Shown: piece after piece, positions 23,582 to 34,350 of the stretch
Numbering within the stretch: the stretch's first letter is position 1
Layout: each line of letters begins with the position of its first letter
NCBI RefSeq assembly: GCF_949628215.1
Contig: NC_134276.1
Coordinates: 11,063,690-11,127,689, forward strand
Direction of reading: 5' to 3'
Origin: Phalacrocorax aristotelis
Lineage: Eukaryota; Chordata; Aves; Suliformes; Phalacrocoracidae
DNA: 64,000 nucleotides
Made by a program: the position numbers and the translations under genes
Notes under the pieces: generated by a model
Databases searched by the model: none
What the model saw: only the letters and a program-made list of their open reading frames with translations
What the model was told of the DNA's origin: nothing

Positions 23582-26500
23582 GTAGATGAGTCAAAGCATA
23601 GATGAAGTACAAGAGCATTTAAATTTTTGGCTGCTGAATTGTGTGCTCAATATCTAGCTGCTTGAATTGCAGAAAGAGCTTCAGGATACCAATTTAAGGC
23701 CTTTCAGGGCTAGAGGCACTGACAGCGTAGCACCACCTGCATTTCAGCAGCGATGTTGCATGGTGTGTGGACATCCCCTGCTCCTCCTTTTAAAGCTGTA
23801 GTAGCCAGCAATATAAGGGTTGGGAGGAAAGCAAAGTGGGAACCCAACCCTGTAACACAGAGTTCAGGGTGTACATTGAAAGGGGAAATAAAGGATGAAA
23901 ATTATTAAGAAACTGCATGGCAGAGTTGTCTTCAGTCATTGTACAGCTTGAGGCCTCTTGAGTCTCTCAAAGACTGGGTTAATGCAGTTGTTATCCAGAT
24001 AATCAGGGGAATATTTGGCAAACCCTTGGATGTGCAGCTCTGAGATCTGCGTTCCTGCGTCAGTGTTTGGAGCTGAGCAGAGTGGAAGATCTCCAGTCAC
24101 ACTGACCTGTGCTCTGTGGTATGGAAGGGTTTGGGGCTGGTGCCCCTGAACATTCTACCTGTGCAGCGCAAGCAGTGGACAGACTGTGTTTTCCCTTGTC
24201 CTGGCCAGAGTAGATGGGCACCGCAAAGTGGCCTCCCAGTATTGTCTTCTGGAAGCTGGAATTTTTGGGGTAGTATAAAGCATGATCAGGGAGAAATTCA
24301 AGTAACTCTTCTGTGTTTGTACAGTATTTTTCCAGATTAGTTCCTAGCTTCTTTTGGCTCAAATATGCAAACTACTTCAGAAATGAAAAGAAATCACCTT
24401 AAGTGGCTTCCTGTGGGGGATGTCACTGGCTGTTCTGAGGACTGTCCATCACTTCTTAAAAAGTTAACTTAAACACAACAAAACATTGTGGCCTTTTCTG
24501 ACTGCCACAACTCTTCAGCGGTTGCTTAGCTACCACTTGGCAATGACCTTTCCCCACAGAAGTGATGTTGTGAGCCTCCAGGCTGAAATCACCCAACAAA
24601 AGGAAAGAGCATAAAACCCCTGGATGAGGGTCACCCAAGATCTCTGCTCTGCTCTGAAATCAATGCTTTCTGTTCCCACCAGCAGCTCCTGAATTTAATG
24701 CATGATTTGTCAAAGCCAGTAGTAATTTTGTGCAATAGGGTCTGTGGGATTAGATCTTAAATGTAGACCGTGAGGTCTTTAATTTCTGAGCCATCACTTC
24801 CTTCCAGTTGGTTTCTCTGTGAAACTTCAGTGCCATCAAGGTAAAAACATCGCATTTCTGTGGGGAAAGCAAGCTGTGTATCCCAACCTTCCCTGGCGTT
24901 TGGGCAGCAGCACCAAACAAGCTGGACTTGGCAAGCAGCACAGCGCTTCTTCAGTCACAACCCAGACATTGCTTTGATTTGCTGCTTCTTGCATCCAGAA
25001 GGAGCATCAGAGGGTCTCACCTGTGAGCCATGGCACAGGGACCATCAGTGTTGGGGAGCGTCTCTGTGGTCTGGAGGGAGCTGTGTGGGATTATGCAAAG
25101 AGAAAGGCAGTCTGCTATGTCTTTTCTTCCTTTTTCTTTTTTTTTTTTTCCTCTATTTTGCAGCCTTTTATGTGCTGAAAGGTAGAGCTGAATACAAATA
25201 CTGCTGTTATCAGGCTGGCAGGTCATTTTTAGAGAGAAAAAGGAAGTTAATAGGTCCTACATGTTGTACGTTTCATTGAAATTATAACTACTGGTGTACT
25301 AAGAACTCGACACTTTACCCTCTTTGGTTTGCTTAATTTTCTCCTGCCTGTAATCCTTCCGAGGTAGCTCATCATGTGCACTTGATGTCTCTTGTTCTGT
25401 CGGACCGTGCTCTGAGCTGGACAAGTTTCTGTCTTTCTGGGAGGAAGGGAGCATTTTTGTTTTCAGCAGAATCTAACTCTCATTCCCAGCCAAAGCCAGT
25501 CCAGCTGCACAGGCATGCGTGGACACACAAGGACCAGTTGTTACAGACCCAAACAAGCAGCCTGTAAGTCAGGTACGTGCGGCAGGGAAGGCAAGAGAAG
25601 GCGCTAAGGTTGCAGATTTGGCATCTGAACAGAGGCTCCCATTTTCTAAATATGGAACAGGATTGCTTAATTTTGAACCCCAATGTCAGAAGACTTCAGC
25701 TTGTGTCAAAACCAGGGAGAGGAAAAGGTGGAGACTTTATCACAACTTTCTGTAAGCTGTCAAAGTAGAATTTCATAAAATGGATGCCTCAGTCTATAGC
25801 ACTTTTGTTGGTTAGGTTATGTAGAGTCTGATGGGCACCTGTTCTGAAATTAATAGGTCAGAGATTGCAATGAAGTCAATAAGAAACTGAATTTCTGTAT
25901 CTTTGAAAATAGAATTATGAGTTAATAAGCTCTTTCTTGGTTAAACATCATCCCAGGTAAACCCAGTACTGTCAGTTTGTAACAAAAATTGTCTTCCCCA
26001 ACGTTCCTCATGAATGGTGGTCCTTGCTCCCCTTATTTTATCTCTGTTGGGTCCAAGCAGTAGCAACTTTCCTGCCTTAGAGATTGACTGCAATGAGTGC
26101 AATAACTGGACCCGATCTAGCAAACAAATAAATAGTTTATGTGATATCAAAATTCTGCTAATGGCAGCTTGAGTGATGAAACCTGAGAAATGCTTTGGAA
26201 TTCATCAGGTTTTGTGCCAGTGTGAAAGATGCCAAACAACAAGACCGAAAAGAGGTATCCGGTTCAGTTTTTGTGGATGGATACTGAACAGTTTTTGAAT
26301 AGTGGGAGAAAAAACTGTCTTATTATCTTTGGGTAGTGCAATAGTAGTTTATTACAGGAAAGGGAGGGTTGGTGGAACAGAAGTTGTATCATTTTTCATA
26401 TCCCCAAATTCTGACACTGTACTTTTGCACTACAGTATTATTCCAATAAATCAAAAGATGGGATCCCTAGAGGTTTTTGTGAAGGAACATATTCTTGAAA

Positions 26501-28223
26501 GGAGGTAGTGTTGGGGAGGATGCAAAAAGTTGAATACATTAAAAAGTTCCCACTTCTTAAGCTGCTTTGGAAATGGTTTTAGGAGAAGAAAGCAGCCAGG
26601 GTCAAGTTCAGACTCTAGCCTCAAGGTGCTTAGGTGCTGCAGTGTTTGATTTCTCAGCTGCTGCAGTACAGATGCTCGGGACAGGGAATAAGTCAGAGCT
26701 TTAGCTGAAATAGAGTGTGTAAAATCTTGGTCCTGTGAAATTAAGAAAAAATTAAAAAATCTATAGTATTGAACTGCTGCCTGATCGCTTTCATTTATAA
26801 ATGATAACAATAACACTACTGCATTAGAGGAGAACAGCAAGGGTGCATTCAGAGTGTTTAAGGCTTGCGATGGCAGGATGCTGCAAGCTGCCTTCTAGAC
26901 ACACACCAAACCAGAGGGAAGGGGATCAGGTCTGGAGTACAGTGTGTAGCCTTGACCAGAACACCCTGTTCCTCTACAGGGCCTGCCAACAGCATCTCTG
27001 CTCAGCTCTTGATCAAGAGATGATTCCTGCCCTGCTCCCTGGGGGTGCAGTCTCATGTCTCCCTGCAGGTCTGGTGTTGAGATGGCCTTTGGGTTGCACT
27101 TTAATTTGTGTCTGGGCACTGTTGCTTGTTGTGTTAGTCATGCCATGCTCAGAGGAGAGGGATGCGCTCCCTGGCCAGAGAAGTTTCCAGTTTAGGAAGG
27201 GTACAAATCTGTGCAAGGGAGCTTAGTGGACAGTGAAGGAGGATGCAGAAGAAGGGAGTGCAGGGCTGGCAAATGTATGTGTTGCAGTTTCTAAGTGTCA
27301 GGTAACTTTAAAGGCTTTCAGAGGGTAAACCAAGGTGGTGACTGGTAGTGCATTACATTCCCAGCTGTAACTTGCTCTGTGCAACTGCCTTGGTAAATAC
27401 ACCTCTCTCTCTGAGAGCTGGCAGGGAAGAGACCTGCCCTTCAATCTCAGTGTAGCAAAATACATAAGAGCCGTCAGAAATACACTGTAATTTCACACCT
27501 TTGCCTACCACACATCCTTGCACAGCTATGCTTTTAATTATATGAATTTTTCAGAAAACATTTAGCTGCCCTCCAGTGACCCAGGGCTTAATTTTTCCAG
27601 CCAGAGTCAACACTAGCTATATGGATAGAACCGCTGTCCTGTGGTGCTGATGGAGTGAGTGGGTTGTCCACCAGGCTGGGCTTCATCTTGCTGAGCATCA
27701 GTATTCACAAGCTGGGATTGTTGCATGAACCAGCCATGCTGTCCTTCCCTCTGTAGCTTGTAGAGAGAGTAGGTTGGTACCCAGCAGCGGTTTGTCCCAT
27801 CTTTTGAGGTATGTCCCATCTTTTTGGAATGGGACATATTGCCTTGCTAAGGTGCTGGTTGCTCTCCACTGATGAGGGTGGGAGCCTTCCCCAAGGCTAG
27901 TATTCAGATAGATTAATTTTAAGAGTAATCCCTTCCCAGTTAAAAGCTATTCAGCTCCTTGGCATTGGTTTGAACATACTCATGTGGGAAACTGCAGTTT
28001 GCCATAGATTAGGAAGTTTACTATAGTCCTTAGGGATGGCACCATGTATAATTTGTTGGCATACAGAACGTCTTCCGTTTTCAACATGTTTGAAGGGTTT
28101 CTTTTATTATGTTTTTGCTCGCCATGCTCTGGCATCATCATGTATGTTTTTTGTGTCAGGAGAGGTGGAAATGCGCAGCATCTCTTCATGCCAAGCTGCT
28201 TGATAAGATCTCTTGTGAGTACT
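23582..28223. other. Single-copy noncoding stretch
   Basis: No gene or recognised repeat is visible. The stretch includes a 10-bp inverted repeat at 27810-27838 (TATGTCCCAT and ATGGGACATA around a 9-nt spacer) and a T13 run near 25137-25150. Confidence 0.55.
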
Positions 28224-28798
28224 TGTCATTGTTAAGCCCCAGTCAGCAACCAAGCACCACGCAGCCGCTCGCTCACTCCCCCCTGGTGGGATGGGGGAGA
28301 CAATCGGAAGAGTAAAAGTGAAGCAACTCATGGGTTGAGATGAAGATAGTTTAAGAGGTAAAGCAAAAGCTGTATGTGGAAGCAAAGCAAAACAAGGAAT
28401 CCATTCACTCCTTCCCATGGACAGGCAGGTGCTCAGCCGTCTCCAGGAAAGCAGGACTCCATCACGCGTAACGGTTGTTTGGCAAGACAAACGCCATCAC
28501 CCCAAATGTCCCCCCTTCCTTCTTCTTCCCCAGCTTTATATACTGAGCATGATGCCATATGGTGTGGAATATCCCGTTGGTCAGTTTGGGTCAGCTGTCC
28601 TGGCTGTGTCCCCTCCCAGCTTCTTGCGCTCCCGGCAGAGCACGGGGAGCTGAAAAGTCCTTGACCAGTGTAAGCGCTACTTAGCAACAACTAAAACATC
28701 TCCACATTATCACCACTGTTTCCAGCAAAAATCCAAAACATAGTCTCATACTAGCTACTCTGAAGAAATTTAACTCTACCCCAGCTGAAACCAGGACA
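28224..28798 (-). mobile_element. Solo LTR of an avian ERVL-like endogenous retrovirus
   Basis: The element is bounded by the inverted ends TGTC and GACA. It is flanked by 5-bp direct repeats, GTACT at 28219-28223 and GCACT at 28799-28803, with one mismatch; 5-bp duplications are typical of ERVL. Read on the minus strand, it starts TGTCCTGGTTTCAGC, has a TATATAAAGC box in the middle, and ends with the GAGCGAGCGGCTGCGTGGTGC block and GGGGCTTAACAATGACA. I recognise this layout from memory as a common neoavian LTR family, but I cannot name the subfamily. No internal viral genes (gag, pol, env) lie on either side, so this is a solo LTR left after recombination between the two LTRs of a provirus. 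It encodes no protein. Confidence 0.9.
28533..28542 (-). promoter_or_regulatory. TATA box of the solo LTR
   Basis: The minus-strand sequence TATATAAAGC fits an LTR U3 TATA box. It lies about 260 bp from the 5' (TGTCC) end of the LTR. If it is still active, transcription would run toward lower coordinates. Confidence 0.6.
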
Positions 28799-31700
28799 GC
28801 ACTGGATCTTGAAAAATGAGCTTTTGTGCCTTTTGTGTCCCTAGAATGGATGAAACGGTTTTGAATGGACAATGGTTGGATAGATTGTTACACAGTACTG
28901 GGATGAGTGCATGCCTGAAAGTTTTATTTCTGTGATGGGTGACCTCATAGGTATGACTACAGCAGTCCCAAAAATACACCGCAGTGTAGAAACACCTCAG
29001 CTTGCTTTCAATGATACGTTGGGTACTAGCTGCAATCTAGCAATGGCAGCATGGAGCTCAGCACAGGCTAATTTTCCCTGCTGCTTGTGTGCACTAAACA
29101 TTTAGGAAAATAGTATAGACATACGCATAACACTTCTGGAAGAGGAGTGTTATACATAAAAGTACTCTGATTAGCTAGCTCTGGGGAGGGGTGGGAGGGG
29201 GTGTTCCCCCCACCATGTTTAGACCTGGTATGTATTTGAGCATGGAAGGGTTCATTTCAGAAATGAGGAGTTTAAGGATGAATGGGTTGAATGTCTGAAT
29301 TTATATAACCACTATATTCAGTGTGTTCACCAATTGTTTTCTGTCCATCATTTCCTCTTTTTCAGTCCATCTAACTTGTTTCCTTAAGGGTTTAGTTTGA
29401 AATCCGTTCCTGAAATATAAATATTAGTTTCCCTTTTTGCTTGTGAGGTTGGCTTAAGTAGGATTTCATATGAAAGGTTTATTGTGAAGATGGGTGGGAT
29501 GGAAAACGAATCATCTTTTCTTGGTGCACACTGCGTTGCTTTAGGATAACTTGCACTTCTGTAGCTCAAGGACTAGGATGTTATTTATATTGATTTAGGG
29601 AAATGCTTAGGGGTTTGTATTTGCATATTTAATGTAGTTAGAGTTTCAGTTATTTGCATTAGCAATTGCTCCAACTCTAGTATTAATAAGGCAGGTGCTT
29701 TTGTATAAACACAAAAAAGAAAAGGGAAAAGGAAAAGAAAAAGATTAGAGTAGTGCCACAGGTTAATTTTTATATAGATGTAATGACTTCCAGCCGCCAC
29801 AGTAACACACAATATTCCCCTAGTGATACCTCAAGTCAGGAAAGAAATTAACTCCTGTATATTAAGTTAGCAGTGACAAACAAAATTGAAGATGAAAAGA
29901 AAATGAAGGGGCAAGGAAAAAGGCTGAGTTCCTCAGCACTGCCACGAGGGACACCCAACTTTAATTTCAAGATTTGGTTATTTTCTTTAATGCCCCACAG
30001 ATGTGAAAAATACTATGGCACTGGGCCACATGCAAATCCCTTTGAAACTTGTGGGACTTAGATTAGGCCTACCTTTTATTTCTCCTTTATCCTTTATTTT
30101 GTTTTTAGGGTTTGGGGGCTTTTTTTTTTCCAGAAACGGAGCATGATAGTCCCAATAAAGGGCGGTGTTACAAAAGATTGGGATCTTCAGGCTTATGATT
30201 ACTTAAGACATCCTTTTGATTTAATGGGATTGAACTGAGTGATTTAGATGAAAGCTACATCTATGTGGAACTAGCCAAAGTCTTTTGGCCTCATGCAGTG
30301 TCAAGTGCCCACTTACAAGGAAAGCCTGTGTGTGTTTCATTTTGCCCCTTTGTGTGAGTGGTGTGTTTGTGTAGCATCCAGAAGAAGGTGAGGACTGGAG
30401 ATGTTCCCCCAGCAAAGCCTGGGGGCTCCAGCCTCCACGGGAAATGAGGGTTGCTGTCCCATGGTACAAAGTCATCTCCAAGAGCAAAGTTCAGTTTGAA
30501 ATGTAGCCTAGGTACTTTCACTTCTGTGTCCTTCTGATTTACCAAGATACTTTCTAGTCTTGCAGATCACTTTTTTTTGTTGTTTTTTATTTTTCCCCAC
30601 TCATCCAGCAGCTCCAGCTCCAGAGAGCTTTCCTGTAGTGTGTCCTGCTCTTGCCCTGGCTGGAGGTGGCACTGCAGATGCCAGTGCCTGCTGCTGACGG
30701 GACGCTTTCCTCCCACGGAGCTAGATTGGACTTGGGAAAACTCTCCGATGTTTTCCCTTCTTTGGAAACAGAGCAACTCTGTTAGGGCATAGGAAGGAAG
30801 CCAAAAAGTCAAATTGGCAGAGAACAAATAATGAAATTAGCTAGTGCTACTTCCCAGACGGAGCTAATAAATGGGGCAGAAAATCTAACAAAAAACACAA
30901 ATGAAGATGGGGTTGTCTACATTTTTTTTACATGTGTGTTTATATATATATTTATCTTGACAGTGTTCTCATTTAAAAACAATAGTGTGCTTTTAGTGTT
31001 TCAGGTTCCTGCCACTACTAATTCTTTCCTAAATTGTTAAGAGACCAACATAAATATAAGGAGCTTGGCATTGCTCTTTAAATGGGCAGGATCTTGGAAA
31101 GAGTTCATTTCCTTGTAATGCAGTTAGTTCTATTTCTGTCATGTACAAATCCTGTCTGACCAAGAATATTGAATTAGAGCTGGCTTGTGGGTGTTAAGTA
31201 TCTCTGCACTTATCTTTGCTTGTGTTGAACAAATGAAAGAAGGCTTAAGGGTGAACAGCCCCACATGTGTTTCTGTTACCTGGAGAGGAGCAGTCCTGCA
31301 CCCAGCTAGCTTGGCACGGAAAGTTAGGCAATGTCCTTGTGCTTGGGCAGAGCATTTCCTTGCTACACAAAGACCTTTGGTCACTTGAGTACTTATGTAT
31401 GGCTTAGTAAAACAAAACAGAAGGTACCAGAGGTGTGGATACTTCTCACGCAGCTAACCACCAAGCATGGAAGTCCTGCCAGATAATCTGAGGCAGCCAA
31501 AATCTGGTGGCTGCCTTTGGACACATAAGGCCTGAAGGGTAGAAGGTACAAGGGAATGAGATGTTGCATGCACTTGGGTTTCTTCAGGTCAAACCTTTAA
31601 GATCTATTGCTGCTGAGCATGTGGTGTACTTCGTATGAATTGTGCTACTATAGGCTTGGCCCTTGGGACCGATTGCTATGTAAATGCAAATTATTTAATT

Positions 31701-32080
31701 AACGTTATTGTTTCCGTATGCCATAATATGATTTTTATGAGCATTTCTAGATTAAAGTTCACTTTAGAAACATAGCGATTGCTTCCCAAATTGCTTGTCT
31801 GTGCACTGCATTTTAAAACCCTTTAATGCAGTAAGGAATCCTTATCATTCCTTAAGCATCAGAGAAGCAGCCAGAAAAAATATAACCACAATGTGTAAAT
31901 ATAACACTTCAGAAAGCATAACAAAAGCCCTGTGTGTTTTGACATGGCAGAACCAGTAATTCTTGACTGGTAATGGGGCAAAAAATATTCACAGATTAAA
32001 CCTGCATTTTCTGGTCTTTAAATCAAAAGGCCAGCTTCAGTATGATTTCTGCTTTTTTCCTTTTCTCCCCCCCCCATCAG
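28799..32080. other. Single-copy noncoding stretch
   Basis: No gene is visible. The stretch contains a purine-only tract at 29712-29743 (A and G only, AAAAGG-like units). It also contains an AT-rich block around 31660-31850 with a POU octamer ATGCAAAT at 31684-31691, next to a TTATTTAATTAA homeodomain-like cluster. Confidence 0.5.
31675..31710. promoter_or_regulatory. Possible POU/homeodomain-type enhancer core
   Basis: ATGCAAAT, the POU octamer on the plus strand, is followed directly by TATTTAATTAA, which carries overlapping TAAT/ATTA sites. Such juxtaposition is common in conserved developmental enhancers. Conservation cannot be judged from one sequence. Confidence 0.2.
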
Positions 32081-32373
32081 TAGGTATGGTGCTTTGTCAG
32101 TGTTTGGCAAGAGTTACTATGGTTTTCCTTCTATGTGGAAAATATGAACGGAAGTTAGATGTGCTGCCTGGGGCCGTGGCGCGTGGCACTGGTCAGTGGT
32201 GCGATGGTGGCTTGTGTGCAGGATCCTGCCGATAACCCAGCGAGGATGGTGCAGGCAGTGAAGGTGCAAGCACTTGCACAGCTGGAGCTTTGCCAGGAGC
32301 TGCCTGTGTGAACATACAGCTTATTGCTTGGTGCTTTCTGGTTCATTTCCCTGGGTTAGAGGATAACTCAAAG
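32081..32373 (+). other. Candidate noncoding internal exon (293 nt)
   Basis: The left side has a very strong 3' splice site: a long pyrimidine tract of T then C residues and CATCAG ending at 32080. The right side has a near-consensus donor CAAAG/GTAAGT, with GT at 32374-32375. All three forward frames contain stops, so if spliced it would be a noncoding, untranslated or poison exon. No partner exons are assigned. The size and both site strengths fit a real internal exon better than most chance pairs, but there is no independent support. Confidence 0.25.
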
Positions 32374-33868
32374 GTAAGTTGTAACACCTTTCGAATAGGA
32401 ATATATTGTTCTGGACTGTGGTTTGCCTAGTAAAGCTCATGCTGAGAAATTTGAGGACAATCCCCAATCCACCTTAAACGTGAAGCTGGAGAAGTGTTGG
32501 AGAATGTCACCTTGCTTTGCCAGGTGACAGAATTTTCCCAGAGTTTGTAGCTTTTAAAAAAAGTTGCCATTTAAGTTTTTGCAGTCTTAAGACTAACCCA
32601 ATTACATGTTGGTGCATGGAAGTTGAAACAGGAAGCTTTCCATAGCCAAATATTTGTATCCATTTTCTGCTGTGAAATTTTAGCCTGCTTTAATTTAGCA
32701 AGGGATTGGGATAATGTCTTTAATATTTACCCTCTTCTGCTGTTTTGTGTTTGGGGCTTAGGTTTTGTGTTTTTGTTTTGTTTTGGTTTGGTTTTTTTAT
32801 GGTAGCAGAGCACAAGTGTGTTTGGTAGCTCACATTTAGGGATGCTAAGAAGGCAGAAGTTCTTAGTACTTTCCACTGAATGTAAAGAAATAAATGTACA
32901 CAGTAATATTCAGTGAGCCCTGGATTTTTTTTTCTTTGAAAGGGGAAAAAGGTGTCATATTACTCCCAGCCTGGCTTTGTATTGCTTGGTCTGAGCAGCC
33001 AGTCTGTAACTGCTAACACTTCCCTGCATACCTCTGATGATACTACAGCTGTTGATATCTATAGAAGCTGAAACTTCCCTTCTGGGTTTTGGGTCTCACC
33101 CCGGATGCCTTTGGCATCGTGTGAGCTGTTGCATGGGGCTCGTGAGAGTTGCTGGCGTTGCTTTTGTGCTCAAAGTAAGCACATGGGGGAAAAAATAAGT
33201 GTCTAATATCCTTCCTTTTACATAATCTAAGGCATTGCTGGTAACAACAGCAGGTCAGAATTTGCCAGTCAGAAATGGTACCAGCTGACAGCGTACCTTT
33301 AATCTTTAATTTGCATTTATGAGCTTCCACCAGTTGACTTATGATGTGGTAGATTTTCTTGATTAATGGTTTACCTGTACCTCAAGGTGCCAACAAAAAT
33401 CTACCCTGCAGAAGGTTCCCAAGTACTTCTAAGTGGCGGTGAGGAAATCTAGATAAAATTCAGCTTCTTGTACAGGGCATGTTGCTGACCTGCGACTTCT
33501 TTCTGGTTTTGGAGAGAAGGAGTTGGGGGTGTTTTCAAGAGCAGGCTTCGGTACACTAAACAGAAAGACAAGGGTTGAAGTAATTGTATTTTTTATTTTT
33601 AGTCTCTCTTAATCCTGCTTAGGGGGGTGGGGGAAATGAAGAATGAAGAGTTTGATTATGGTGCGGGTTAGATGGGCATCGGGAGTGTGATGTGAGATTG
33701 CAATCCATCCCTTTTCCCTGCAGCAGGGATCACCATACTGCAGCAGTCCTAGGGCAGAGTGTACTAGCTGAATAAGTCAGCGTAATGAACTGGATGAATT
33801 GGAAGGTTTCTATTAGGCTGGGGGTAGGTATCGGGGGTTGAGATTTCTTGCAGCTGTGATATTATTCA
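32374..33868. other. Single-copy noncoding stretch
   Basis: No gene is seen. A TTTTG-type simple repeat occupies about 32763-32798. Confidence 0.5.
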
Positions 33869-33875
33869 GTATATT

Positions 33876-34350
33876 GAGAGAGACAGAGGAAGGAAACGAG
33901 CAAGAGAGCGTGTGCCTTTAAATGGGCTGGAAATGCAGAGGTAAGTCCTCCCTCCCCAGCCTCAGCTGTGCACTGCCCTGAAGTCAAAGCAGCTTCATGT
34001 GGCTCCATGCAGATGAGTGGTTAACCTGTGCACGCAGGTGTCTATGGGGAAAAAATTGCTGCTCTGCTCCCTCCCTCCCCACCTCCTTGGAGGAATTTCA
34101 TTCATAGGCAGGATGTCCAACTGGTTGATTTATAGTGTGTGATGTATTTTTTTCATTTTTTTTTTCCTTCTCTCAGCTTCTCCTACTAAAAAGCCAGCTG
34201 AGTTCAGTTCTCCCAAAGCAGGAGGAACATTTTCTGTCAGTTTGACTGATTTGTGAATAACTTTGATGTTCCAAGACATAACGTTAATAGAGTTTGTGGC
34301 GTAAAGTCTTATGAAGAAAATCTAAAAATAAAGAGCAGCTTGATTAATGT
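33876..34350 (+). other. Candidate two-exon short gene with 32-codon frame
   Basis: Exon 1 would end at 33940 in AATGCAGAG, followed by the consensus donor GTAAGT. It lies just downstream of a TATAT box (33870-33874) and is GAGA-rich. A 236-bp intron ends in a superb acceptor (T-rich tract, CCTTCTCTCAG, ending at 34176). Splicing joins ATG at 33922 in the first exon to an in-frame continuation in the second. This gives 32 codons beginning MGWKCRASPTKKP and ending FSVSLTDL, with TGA at 34254-34256. AATAAA follows at 34327-34332, at a distance suitable for a short 3' UTR. The start context is weak (T at -3). The peptide has no signal sequence or membrane segment, and I do not recognise it. Alternatively the second exon is the last exon, or a stop-containing alternative exon, of a larger gene. 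Confidence 0.3.
34327..34332 (+). terminator. Candidate polyadenylation signal AATAAA
   Basis: This is a canonical hexamer 71 nt after the stop codon of the candidate second exon. No strong GT-rich element follows at once, so its use is uncertain. Confidence 0.25.

Noticed and set aside
28224-28798. Full provirus at the LTR
   Set aside because: Neither flank carries retroviral genes or a second LTR, so only a solo LTR remains.
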